Source: Paracoccus spongiarum
GTDB lineage: Bacteria; Pseudomonadota; Alphaproteobacteria; Rhodobacterales; Rhodobacteraceae
NCBI RefSeq assembly: GCF_030732095.1
Contig: NZ_JAVAMQ010000002.1
Coordinates: 248,001-312,000 of the forward strand
DNA length: 64,000 nucleotides
Direction: 5' to 3'
The notes beneath the pieces are model-generated. The model did no database searches. It saw only the letters and a list, made by a program, of their open reading frames with translations, and was not told where the DNA came from. The translations under genes were made by a program, and so were the position numbers. This document shows, one piece after another, positions 45,030-53,611 of this stretch (its first letter is position 1; each line of letters starts with the position of its first letter).

Positions 45030-45871
45030 TGCTGATCCGGGTCGGCCACCAGATCGCCATCAGCACGCCGCAGGATACGCCGCTGGTCTGCCTGACCGCG
45101 CCGCATCCGTCGCGCCACGGCGATTTCGTGGCCCCCGAGGCGGTTTCGACCGCCCCCTTTGCACCGATCCACAACTATCTGGACGACCACGGCAATCTCT
45201 GCCGGCGCATGATCGCGCCGGCGGGCCGGTTCGCGCTGCGCGGCGATGTCACGCTGCGCGATGACGGGCAGCGCGACCCCGCGGATCCGGCCGCCGAGGA
45301 ATGGCCGGTCGAGGCGCTGCCGGACGAGGCGCTGAAATTCCTGCTCGGCTCGCGCTATGTCGAGACCGACCTGATCAGCCAGGAAGCCTGGGACCGCTTT
45401 GGCGGCCTCGCGCCGGGCTGGCACCGCGTTCAGGCGGTGGTCGACCATGTCCACGGCCATCTGCGCTTCGACTACCAGCAGGCCAGCGCGACACGAACCG
45501 CGCAGCAGGCCAACCGCGAGGGCGTGGGCGTCTGCCGCGATTTCGCGCATCTCGCGCTGGCCTTCCTGCGCGCCCTGAATCTTCCGGCCCGCTACGTGAA
45601 TGGCTATGTCGGCGATATCGGGGTGCCGAAGGCGGCCGATCCGATGGATTTTGCCGCCTGGATCGAGGTGTTTCTGGGCGGCCGCTGGTGGACCTTCGAC
45701 CCCCGCAACAACCAGCGCCGCATCGGGCGCGTGGTGGTCGCCCGCGGCATGGACGCCACCGACGTGCCGCTGCTGAACAGCTTCGGCCAGCACAATCTGG
45801 ACAGCTTCGAGGTGTGGTGCCACCCCGTCGACGATGCGGGGCACGAACTGGACGGCATGCTGTTTGCCTGA
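45026..45871 (+). CDS. Transglutaminase-like cysteine protein
   Basis: This 281-residue protein has an N-terminal beta domain (1-90) and a transglutaminase-like core with the nucleophile in GVGVCRDFAHLALAFLRALN and the Asp in WWTFDPRNN. Where classical members have His (the HAW motif), this reads DFAAWIEVFLGGRW. I recall that some members of this subgroup also vary here, so the catalytic His may be supplied elsewhere or absent. Relatives are putative cysteine proteases. It overlaps osmC by 4 bp. Confidence 0.83.
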   Translation: MMLIRVGHQIAISTPQDTPLVCLTAPHPSRHGDFVAPEAVSTAPFAPIHNYLDDHGNLCRRMIAPAGRFALRGDVTLRDDGQRDPADPAAEEWPVEALPDEALKFLLGSRYVETDLISQEAWDRFGGLAPGWHRVQAVVDHVHGHLRFDYQQASATRTAQQANREGVGVCRDFAHLALAFLRALNLPARYVNGYVGDIGVPKAADPMDFAAWIEVFLGGRWWTFDPRNNQRRIGRVVVARGMDATDVPLLNSFGQHNLDSFEVWCHPVDDAGHELDGMLFA

Positions 45872-46173
45872 TCCCGCGTGAGCGGGCAGCGCCGGCCCCG
45901 CGACCTCCGCGACGGGACATCGGTTCGTCCGGCAGCCCCTGCCGCGGTGTGGGACCGCCACCGCCGAGGCGGCACAGGCTGCCCGGACAGGCAGGCGGCA
46001 CGCCTTGCAGTTTAGGAAAATATTCATTTGAAAACCCCGGCAGAATTTCTTCTCTGGTTGGCCTGACCCGGCGAAACGACCACGCAGCCATACCGATCCC
46101 AACGCAGCGAAAGAGCATGACTCTGCGCCGTCGCTACCGCCGCCTTCCACATTCAGAGATGCTCGAGGACTAG
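45872..46173 (+). other. RTX gene leader region with small upstream ORF
   Basis: A 302-bp spacer with an AT-rich patch (about 46010-46050) where a promoter may lie. At 46117-46173 is an ORF of 18 codons, very basic (MTLRRRYRRLPHSEMLED), whose TAG stop is followed at once by the ATG of the RTX gene (TAGATG). GAGGA, the RTX ribosome site, lies within its last codons. It may be a translation-coupling leader or chance. Confidence 0.5.
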
Positions 46174-49100
46174 ATGGCTGACATTCGGGGCACGACCGGC
46201 GCGGACTTCATCCACCGGCGCGGCGATGGACTTTCGGTTCCCTCGCGATTGAACGAGGTGATCGGCGTGACCCGCGACGGCGACCTGCTGTCCGGCCTGG
46301 CCGGAAACGACGTGATCCACGGCGACGCCGGCGACGACACGATCCTGGGCGGTGGCGGCGCCGACCGCATGTTCGGGGGCGACGGCAATGACCGCTATTT
46401 CGTGGACGTCGCGGGCGATGCCGTGACCGAGCGTGCCGGGGCCGGCAATGATCGCGTCTATTCCCTTGTCGACTACACGCTTGGCGCCAATGTCGAGACC
46501 CTGCGCCTGATCGGGACGGCAGGAAACTCGGGAACCGGCAACGGCCTCGGCAACCGCATCCTCGGCAATGATGCGGCGAACCAGCTTGCCGGTGCTGGCG
46601 GTGACGATGTCCTGGTCGGCGGCCTCGGCAACGACACGCTTCGTGGCGGTGACGGCAACGACGCTGTCTGGGGCAACGAGGGCAACGACACCATCGTCGG
46701 CGGCGATGGCAACGACACGCTTGGCGGCGAAGTGGGCCAGAACCGCATGGTCGGCGGTCTTGGCGACGACACCTACCTGGTCGGCGCGGCGCGGAACACG
46801 CTTGTCGAGGGTGCCGGCGCAGGCGTCGATCTGGTCATCTCGGACGCCGATCATACCCTTGGCGCCAATCTCGACAACCTGACCCTGCGCGGCGCCGACA
46901 GCCTCAGCGGCACGGGCAACGGGCTGGACAACGTCATCCGCGGCAATGCCGGCAGCAACCTGCTGCGCGGTCTGAACGGCAACGACACGCTGTTTGCCGG
47001 CAACGGCGCTGACACCCTTGATGGCGGACAGGGCGCCGACAGCATGACCGGCGGTGCCGGAGGCGACACCTATGTGGTCGATGACGCGGGCGACGTGGTC
47101 AGCGAGAAGGTCGCGAAGGGTCCCGCAGACACGGTGCAGTCGCAACTGAATGCCTATGCGCTGGGCGCGCAGGTCGAGGACCTGGAGTTCACCGGGACGG
47201 GCGACTTCGAGGGCAGCGGCAACGGGCTGGACAACGGCATCACGGGCGGCGCGGGCGATGACAGGTTGCGGGGGCTTGCCGGCAACGACACGCTGCTGGG
47301 CGGCAACGGTGATGACACGCTTGATGGCGGACAGGGCGCCGACCGCATGACCGGCGGCAATGGCGGCGATACCTATGTGGTCAACGACGCGGGCGACGTG
47401 GTCAACGAGAAGTCCGGCAAGGGTGCGCCCGATCTGGTGCAGTCGCAGCTGAACGCCTACACGCTGGGTGGGCAGGTCGAGAACCTCGAATTCACCGGCG
47501 CGGGCGACTTCTCCGGCAACGGCAACACGCTGGACAACCGAATCACCGGCGGAGCGGGCGACGACACGCTGAACGGGCGCGGTGGCGCCGATACCCTGAT
47601 CGGCGGCCGGGGCGACGACACCTATGGGGTCGATGATGCCTCCGAGATCGTCACAGAGGCGTCCGGCGAGGGCGAGGACCTGATCCGCACCCTGCTGAGA
47701 ACCTACACGCTTGGTGCGAACCTCGAGGATCTGGAATTCACCGGCACCGGCAGGTTCACCGGCACCGGAAACGGGCTGTCCAACCAGATTACCGGTGGCC
47801 TGGAGAATGACCGGCTGTTCGGCCTCGCAGGGGCCGACGGGCTGTACGGCGGCCTTGGCGATGACACGCTGGACGGCGGCGCGGGGGCCGACTTCATGTC
47901 CGGCGACGAGGGCGACGACACCTATGTCGTCGACAATGCCAATGATTCGATCCAAGAGCTGGCGAATGGCGGACAGGACGACCTCGTTCTGGCGCGACTG
48001 AACAGCTATACCCTTGGTGCCAACGTCGAGAATCTGCAATTCGACGGCGTCGGCAACTTCACGGGCCGGGGCAACGGCCTCGGCAACCAGATCGTGGGTG
48101 GCGGCGGCAGCGATACCCTGTTCGGTCTGGCTGGCAGCGACACCCTGTTCGGCGGCGCGGGCAGCGACTCGCTGGACGGCGGCGCCGGTGCTGACCTTCT
48201 GTCGGGCGATGCGGGCGACGACACCTATGTGGTCGACGATGCCAATGACATGATTCAGGAGGCGGTCAGCGGCGGGCAGTCCGATCTGGTGCTGGCCCGT
48301 CTGAACAGCTACAGCCTTGGCGCGAATCTGGAAAACCTGCAATTCGACGGAAACGGTGACTTCATCGGGCGCGGCAACAATCTGAACAACCAGATCGTAG
48401 GCGGCGCAGGAAGTGACGCCCTGTCGGGCCTCGGCGGCAGCGACGATCTTTATGGCGGCGCCGGTGATGACACGCTGGATGGCGGGCTGGGCGCCGACTT
48501 CCTGTCCGGCGATGCAGGCAACGACACCTATGTGGTCGACAACGTCCAGGACGTCATTCAGGAATTGGCCAGCGGCGGGCGGGCAGATGTCGTGCTGGCA
48601 CGGGTCAACAGCTATACCCTTGGCGCCAACGTCGAGGACCTGCAATTCGACGGAACCGGCGACTTCACTGGAAACGGCAATGCCGGTGCCAACCGCATCA
48701 CCGGCGGCTCTGGCGACGACACGCTGAACGGCCGGGGCGGCGCCGATACGCTGATCGGCGGCCGGGGCGACGACACCTACGGCGTCGATGATGCCTCCGA
48801 GGTCGTGACCGAGGCGGCAGGCGAGGGCGAGGATCTGATCAGGACCAGCCTGAACGCGTTCACGCTGGCGGCCAATTTCGAGAACCTCGCCTTCAGCGGC
48901 ACCGGCACCTTCGCCGGGCGCGGCAACGATGCGGCGAACCAGATCACCGGCGGGGCCGGCAATGACAGCCTTCTGGGCCTGGCGGGCAACGATGCGCTGT
49001 TTGGCGGGGGCGGGAACGACACCCTCATGGGCGGAATCGGGGCCGACTTCATGTCCGGCGATGCGGGCAACGACCGCTTTTTCGTCGACAACGCTGGCGA

Positions 49101-50076
49101 CACCATCCAGGAACTTTCCGGCGGGGGGGACGGCGATACCGTGCTGTCGCAGCTGAGGTCCTACACGCTGACGGCGCAGGTCGAAAATCTTACCGCGGCG
49201 GTGCTGGGCGATTTCACCGGCACCGGAAACAACCTGGCCAACGTGATCCTGGCTGCCAACGGCAACGATACGCTGAGCGGTCGCGCAGGCAATGACACCC
49301 TGCAATCCTCGCGTGGAAACGACGTTCTGGATGGTGGAATTGGTGACGACGAGATGACCGGGGGCGCCGGAAATGACACCTATGTCGTCGACTCGCTCGG
49401 CGACGTTGTGATCGAGGGCCCCACGGGGGGCAATGATACCGTCAGGACGGATCTTTCCGGCTACACACTGTCCGTGGGCGTCGAGAACCTTGTGTACACC
49501 GGCTCCGGCGCTTTCTCGGGGATCGGCAACGCGTCCGCCAACAGCATCACCGGCGGCGCGGGTGCCGACACCCTCGACGGCAGCTCCGGCAACGACACGA
49601 TCGACGGCGGCGCGGGCAGCGACCGCATCCTTGTCGGCAATGGCGCGGACACCTTCCTGTTCACGTCGCTGGGCGGGTCGGACCGACTGGTCGGTACCAT
49701 GGGTTTGGAAGATTCGATCGCCTTCGACATGTCCGAAATGCCGATCGGTGACGGCGACACGGTCGTTGAGAACGTCGGCTTTGCCAACACGGGCGGACGG
49801 ACCTGGGACAGTGCGAACGAGGTCGTCCTGCTGACCGGCGTCAGGTCCTTCGACGACGCTGGCGTCGCGGACGCCATGTCGCGGACGGCTGGAAATGTCA
49901 CCGCTGGCACGACACAGCTGTTCGTTGTCGCCAGCGGGGGGGAGACGGGCGTCTATCGCCATGTGTCCAACGGCACGCGGACTGTCCTCGAGGCCGATCT
50001 GGATCTCATCTTCTCAGTCAGCAGCACGGACGTGAGGAACTTCAGCTTCGAGACAGAGACGGTCTTCGTGGCCTGA
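46174..50076 (+). CDS. RTX calcium-binding repeat protein
   Basis: This 1300-residue protein is built of about 11 modules, each with GGxGxD nonapeptides (for example GGAGDDTLDGG), a DTYVVD-type beta segment, and a YTLGANVENLxF-type linker, ending in a domain with GADTFLF and SDRLVGTMG. These modules bind calcium outside the cell and fold after type I secretion. No catalytic domain is visible, so it may be an adhesin or surface-layer-like protein. Modules near 47557 and 48712 are almost identical DNA. No HlyB/HlyD/TolC genes are in the window. A hairpin follows the stop. Confidence 0.9.
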   Translation: MADIRGTTGADFIHRRGDGLSVPSRLNEVIGVTRDGDLLSGLAGNDVIHGDAGDDTILGGGGADRMFGGDGNDRYFVDVAGDAVTERAGAGNDRVYSLVDYTLGANVETLRLIGTAGNSGTGNGLGNRILGNDAANQLAGAGGDDVLVGGLGNDTLRGGDGNDAVWGNEGNDTIVGGDGNDTLGGEVGQNRMVGGLGDDTYLVGAARNTLVEGAGAGVDLVISDADHTLGANLDNLTLRGADSLSGTGNGLDNVIRGNAGSNLLRGLNGNDTLFAGNGADTLDGGQGADSMTGGAGGDTYVVDDAGDVVSEKVAKGPADTVQSQLNAYALGAQVEDLEFTGTGDFEGSGNGLDNGITGGAGDDRLRGLAGNDTLLGGNGDDTLDGGQGADRMTGGNGGDTYVVNDAGDVVNEKSGKGAPDLVQSQLNAYTLGGQVENLEFTGAGDFSGNGNTLDNRITGGAGDDTLNGRGGADTLIGGRGDDTYGVDDASEIVTEASGEGEDLIRTLLRTYTLGANLEDLEFTGTGRFTGTGNGLSNQITGGLENDRLFGLAGADGLYGGLGDDTLDGGAGADFMSGDEGDDTYVVDNANDSIQELANGGQDDLVLARLNSYTLGANVENLQFDGVGNFTGRGNGLGNQIVGGGGSDTLFGLAGSDTLFGGAGSDSLDGGAGADLLSGDAGDDTYVVDDANDMIQEAVSGGQSDLVLARLNSYSLGANLENLQFDGNGDFIGRGNNLNNQIVGGAGSDALSGLGGSDDLYGGAGDDTLDGGLGADFLSGDAGNDTYVVDNVQDVIQELASGGRADVVLARVNSYTLGANVEDLQFDGTGDFTGNGNAGANRITGGSGDDTLNGRGGADTLIGGRGDDTYGVDDASEVVTEAAGEGEDLIRTSLNAFTLAANFENLAFSGTGTFAGRGNDAANQITGGAGNDSLLGLAGNDALFGGGGNDTLMGGIGADFMSGDAGNDRFFVDNAGDTIQELSGGGDGDTVLSQLRSYTLTAQVENLTAAVLGDFTGTGNNLANVILAANGNDTLSGRAGNDTLQSSRGNDVLDGGIGDDEMTGGAGNDTYVVDSLGDVVIEGPTGGNDTVRTDLSGYTLSVGVENLVYTGSGAFSGIGNASANSITGGAGADTLDGSSGNDTIDGGAGSDRILVGNGADTFLFTSLGGSDRLVGTMGLEDSIAFDMSEMPIGDGDTVVENVGFANTGGRTWDSANEVVLLTGVRSFDDAGVADAMSRTAGNVTAGTTQLFVVASGGETGVYRHVSNGTRTVLEADLDLIFSVSSTDVRNFSFETETVFVA
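47557..48801 (+). repeat. Near-identical internal repeats of the RTX gene, 1155 bp apart
   Basis: Stretches beginning at 47557 and 48712 share about 90 bases with only a few differences and encode the same DTLNGRGGADTLIGG block. The offset of 1155 bp is a multiple of 3 (385 codons), so recombination would delete or add about three to four modules in frame. Confidence 0.75.
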
Positions 50077-50118
50077 CCCGAACCTGGTCGGTTGCCTGAT
50101 GACCCGACCAGCCCATTG

Positions 50119-50148
50119 CGAAACCGGCGGCGATCATCGCCGGTTTCG
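50119..50148 (+). terminator. Hairpin after the RTX gene
   Basis: An 11-bp perfect stem CGAAACCGGCG/CGCCGGTTTCG with an 8-base loop begins 42 bp after the RTX stop. The U-tract is poor. Confidence 0.65.
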
Positions 50149-50220
50149 TCCCCCGATGCCTCCGGGCGCATCCCGCGCCGGGTCGCGAACCCTGAACCAC
50201 AGCCAACCCATGAGGACGAC

Positions 50221-50565
50221 ATGAAGACCACACTCATCGCCACGGCCCTTGCCTCCAGCCTCGGCATCCTCGGCTTTGTCCTGCCCGCATCGGCCGCCGA
50301 CGAGGCGACGATGATGAGCAAATGCAACACCTATGCAGCACGCCATCTGGGTGTCTCGACCACGGACATCGTCGAACTGAAATACGAAGGCACGCGGACC
50401 GACGGGACCCACGCCGTCAACGGCTCGGCCAGCAACGGCCAGACCTTCCAGTGCTCGTTCGGTCCGGCCGGCAAGCATGTCGTGAACTGGACGCATTCCG
50501 CCCCGACGAACTGCCCCGCCGATGTCAGCGAGGCGGATCGCTACATGTATCCCGCCTGCGGCTGA
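50221..50565 (+). CDS. Small secreted protein with four cysteines
   Basis: This 114-residue protein starts with a clear signal peptide (MKTTLIATALASSLGILGF, cleavage near ASA-AD at 25). The mature part has four cysteines (C35, C78, C98, C113), probably two disulfides, and a TRTDGTHAVNGSA beta-rich middle. I do not recognise the family. AGGAC precedes the ATG at 50221. It lies 144 bp after the RTX gene on the same strand, beyond the hairpin. Confidence 0.8.
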   Translation: MKTTLIATALASSLGILGFVLPASAADEATMMSKCNTYAARHLGVSTTDIVELKYEGTRTDGTHAVNGSASNGQTFQCSFGPAGKHVVNWTHSAPTNCPADVSEADRYMYPACG

Positions 50566-50745
50566 AGCCGGCCGGATTGATCCTCCGGGGGCCGTGGTCC
50601 CCGGTGCGATGACAAGACCCGGCCGCATCCCCCGCTACCCCGGGGACAAGGCGGCAGAAAGACCACGCCCGGCGGCCCCCTGGCTGCCGGGCGTCCTCGT
50701 GCGGGGCCGGCGCTGCCTGACAGGCCCGGCCCCGGCCTTCGACGC

Positions 50746-50773
50746 AAAAGGCGCCCCGGTGATCGGGGCGCCT
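50746..50773 (-). terminator. Intrinsic terminator of the NCS2 permease gene
   Basis: On the minus strand, a 10-bp stem AGGCGCCCCG/CGGGGCGCCT (loop of 5) is followed by TTTT. It starts about 28 bp after the permease stop. Confidence 0.8.
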
Positions 50774-50801
50774 CTCGTCTTGCAGTCCGGGATATCGCCA
50801 A

Positions 50802-52232
50802 TCAATGGCCGGCAAGATCCTCGGCCAGGTCGGCGCCGCGCTTGGGAATGCCGTTGAACAGCATGTTCAGCAGCAGCGCCGAGAAGGTGCCGACCAGGAT
50901 GCCGCTGTGGAACACCTGCTCGATGAAGTGCGGCAGGCGGTCGAAGATGCCCGGTGCAACCAGCGGAATCATCGACAGCGCGAGGCTGACCGCCACGATG
51001 TAGATGTTGCGCTTGTTCTTGATGAAGTCCGCGCGGCCGAGGATCTTGACCCCGGTGGCCGACACCATGCCGAACATCACGATGGCCGCGCCGCCGACGA
51101 CATAGCTGGGGATCGAGGCGCTGACATAGGCGACCTTGGGCAGACAGCCCAGCAGGATTAGCATCGCCCCAGCCGCCGCCACGACATAGCGCGACAACAC
51201 GCCGGTGATCTGCAGCAACCCGACATTCTGGGTATAGCTGGTATAGGTGAAGGTGTTGAAGATGCCGCCGATGATGTTGCCGATGCCGTCGGTGCGCAGG
51301 CCGCGGGCGAGGCGTTCCTCGGTGATCGGCTGGTTGGCCATGTCACCCACGGCGAGGAACTGGCCCGTCGCCTCGATCATCATCACCACCATGACGAGGC
51401 TCAGCATGACCGTGCCCCACAGGTTGAAGATCGGCGGACCGAAGGCAAAGGGCGTCACGATGTTGACCCAGCCGGCATCGGCGATTCCGCCAAAGCTGAC
51501 CCGACCGGCGGCGATCGAGATCCCGAAGCCCAGGCCGATGCCGATCAATACGCCCAGATTGGCCACGAAACCCCGCCCGAAGCGCGTCACCAGCAGGATC
51601 GTCAGCAGCACGATCGCGGCAACGCCAAGGCCGAAGGGGTCGCCATAGGCGGGGTTCGGGATCGGGCCGTCCGGCCCCTTGATGGTCGGCTGGCCGCCTG
51701 CGGCCCAGTTCACGCCCACCCGCATCAGCGCGATCCCGATCACCAGCATCACCGTGCCGGTTACCACGGGCGGGAAGAACCGCACCCACTTGCTGAAGAA
51801 CTGCGCCGCGATCACCGTGAAGATGCCCGAGGCGATGACGGCGCCAAACACCCCCTGGATGCCCAGTTCGGGATTGGTCCCGATGGCGATGATCGGCGGC
51901 ACGGCGGTAAAGCCGATGCCCATGACGATCGGCAGCCGCGCGCCGAATTTCCAAAGGCCCAGCGTCTGGATCATCGTGACGATCCCGCAGGCGAACAGAT
52001 CCGCGCTGACCAGCATGGCGATCTGGCCCTTGGTCATCCCGATCGCATTGCCGATGATCAGCGGCACCGCCACGGCGCCCGCATACATGACCAGAACATG
52101 CTGCAGACCCAGGGCAAACAGCTTGGGCAGCGGCATCATTTCCTCGATCGGGTCCACCACCGCGACCGTTTCATTCTCGTTGACGGGGACTTGTGCCGGG
52201 CCGGTCCGATCGACCTCGAAGGCTCCATCCAT
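50802..52232 (-). CDS. NCS2-family nucleobase-type permease
   Basis: This 476-residue protein has about 13-14 membrane segments and NCS2 marks: LGLQHVLVMYAGAVAVPL at the first segment, the GTVMLVIGIALM segment and the TYTSYTQNVGLLQITGVLSR block that lines the substrate site. The family takes up xanthine, uric acid, uracil or similar rings with protons. ATG 52232 follows GGGAGG. It is divergent from a LysR regulator whose operon codes for decarboxylases, so it probably brings in their (hetero)aromatic substrate; the ligand is unknown. Confidence 0.88.
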   Translation of the reverse strand: MDGAFEVDRTGPAQVPVNENETVAVVDPIEEMMPLPKLFALGLQHVLVMYAGAVAVPLIIGNAIGMTKGQIAMLVSADLFACGIVTMIQTLGLWKFGARLPIVMGIGFTAVPPIIAIGTNPELGIQGVFGAVIASGIFTVIAAQFFSKWVRFFPPVVTGTVMLVIGIALMRVGVNWAAGGQPTIKGPDGPIPNPAYGDPFGLGVAAIVLLTILLVTRFGRGFVANLGVLIGIGLGFGISIAAGRVSFGGIADAGWVNIVTPFAFGPPIFNLWGTVMLSLVMVVMMIEATGQFLAVGDMANQPITEERLARGLRTDGIGNIIGGIFNTFTYTSYTQNVGLLQITGVLSRYVVAAAGAMLILLGCLPKVAYVSASIPSYVVGGAAIVMFGMVSATGVKILGRADFIKNKRNIYIVAVSLALSMIPLVAPGIFDRLPHFIEQVFHSGILVGTFSALLLNMLFNGIPKRGADLAEDLAGH

Positions 52233-52340
52233 GTCTTTCCTCCCATTCGTCGTGTTCGCGACGCGCGGCACCTCCTGGCCACGGCCCGCATGACAGGGGT
52301 CATGCCGCCGCGCATATGATGAACCGAGCCATTCATTTAG

Positions 52341-52355
52341 CAACTGCCTCAGTTG
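52341..52355. promoter_or_regulatory. 15-bp inverted repeat between permease and LysR genes
   Basis: CAACTG-CCT-CAGTTG is a perfect inverted repeat in the 176-bp divergent gap. It lies 6 bases from the LysR box and may be part of the activator site or a second operator. Confidence 0.45.
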
Positions 52356-52360
52356 ACTTT

Positions 52361-52383
52361 ATTCATTCAGTGACTGTATGAAT
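52361..52383. promoter_or_regulatory. LysR-type T-N11-A operator
   Basis: ATTCAT-N11-ATGAAT is a perfect LysR-type box located 26 bases before the LysR start, between it and the permease gene. LysR proteins bind such sites to control themselves and the divergent gene. Confidence 0.7.
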
Positions 52384-52408
52384 GGCGGCCTGGCGAGGAA
52401 AAAGGCAG

Positions 52409-53338
52409 ATGGACCTGACGCTCAAGCAGCTGCGCGCGTTCGTGGTGGTCGCCGAGGCGGGCCAGTTCACCCGCGCCGCCGAGCGGCTGGGCCTGTCGCA
52501 ATCGGCCGTCAGCACCCTGATCAGCCAGCTGGAAGGCAATCTGGACCTGCGGCTGTTCGACCGGCACACGCGGCTGCTGCGCCTCACCCAGGCCGGCACC
52601 GAGATGCTGCCCATCGCGCGCCGGGCAGTGGGCGACATCAACAGCATCGTCGAAAACGCGCGCGACCTGAACCGGCTCGGCCGCGGCCGGGTCGAGATCG
52701 CCTCGGGAACCCTGCAGGCCGCACTGCTGCTGCCGCGGCTGATCCATTCCTTCGGCAAGCGGTTCCCGAATGTCGATGTCTCGCTGCATGACGTGTCCGA
52801 GCGCATGACGATCGAACTGGTCCGCAACGGCAGCGTCGATCTGGGCCTCGGCACGGTGCCCGAGAATGACAGCGAGATCGTCGGCATCCCGGCGCTGACC
52901 GATTCGTTCCTGATCGTGATGCGGCCCGAACACCCGCTGGCCCGGCGCAGCAGCCTGTGCTGGAAGGACCTGACGGACGAGGAGGTGATCGGCCCGCAGC
53001 GCGGCAACCCGATTCGCGACCGACTCGAGGCCGAGCTGGCCCATGCCGGGATCAGGCTGCAACTGCACCGCGCCTTTCGGGACGTGTCTCTGCCGCTGAC
53101 AATCATCGGCATGGTCGATGCCGGGCTGGGAATCGCGGTGATGACATCGACCGTGATTCCGCTGGCCAGGACCCTTGGCCTCGTCACCATCGTGCCGGGC
53201 GAGCCGGTGATCTCGCGGGATGTCTCGCTGATCGTGCGCCGCGACAGGTCCCTGTCGCCCGCCGCGCGCCTGTTGCGCGATTTCCTGCAGCGCACCCTGC
53301 AAGAGCGGCATCGCACCACAAAATCGCCATCCGCCTGA
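52409..53338 (+). CDS. LysR-family transcriptional regulator
   Basis: This 309-residue protein has the N-terminal winged helix (LTLKQLRAFVVVAEAGQFTR, SQSAVSTLISQLE) and a two-lobe effector domain starting about residue 95. It lies between the permease and the amidohydrolase-UbiD genes and probably controls both with their substrate or product as effector. ATG 52409 is used because the conserved MDLTLKQL start follows. Confidence 0.92.
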   Translation: MDLTLKQLRAFVVVAEAGQFTRAAERLGLSQSAVSTLISQLEGNLDLRLFDRHTRLLRLTQAGTEMLPIARRAVGDINSIVENARDLNRLGRGRVEIASGTLQAALLLPRLIHSFGKRFPNVDVSLHDVSERMTIELVRNGSVDLGLGTVPENDSEIVGIPALTDSFLIVMRPEHPLARRSSLCWKDLTDEEVIGPQRGNPIRDRLEAELAHAGIRLQLHRAFRDVSLPLTIIGMVDAGLGIAVMTSTVIPLARTLGLVTIVPGEPVISRDVSLIVRRDRSLSPAARLLRDFLQRTLQERHRTTKSPSA

Positions 53339-53534
53339 ACAAGATTGTTGACAAAGAAATCACGCGGTGGTTTTCTTGGGCCTGAGTAGAAGCACAAGGC
53401 TGCACATCGGGCGGCGTTAATTGCTCATCTTTCTTGGGAAGGTGAGACATGCCGCTTCTGCATCCAGCCCTCAGCAATCCACCCGGATCGTCGACAAACC
53501 GGTCGCGTTCGCGCGCCCGGCCTGCCGCGCCGTT

Positions 53535-53556
53535 CCGTTTCCCCTCGCGGAAACGG
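53535..53556 (+). other. Stem-loop in the leader of the amidohydrolase operon
   Basis: CCGTTTCC pairs with GGAAACGG around a 6-base loop, 56 bp before the first amidohydrolase start. The 273-bp gap also has TTGACA at 53348 but no good -10 box. No gene is seen in it. Confidence 0.4.
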
Positions 53557-53611
53557 GGGGATCGTCCCTTCCTGCTCGCAATTCCAGAACCCATCAGAGG
53601 AGGCGCATACC

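Noticed and set aside
47557..48801. Regular repeats that could suggest a CRISPR or satellite array
   Set aside because: They lie in frame within a coding gene and translate to RTX nonapeptides; no short identical repeats with unique spacers.
46153..49962. 1269-codon open frame antisense to the RTX gene
   Set aside because: Its apparent repeats mirror the RTX repeats on the other strand; the plus-strand protein has the true calcium-binding motifs.
53348..53376. TTGACA as promoter of the amidohydrolase operon
   Set aside because: The hexamer 17 bases downstream (TTTTCT) is a poor -10 box.
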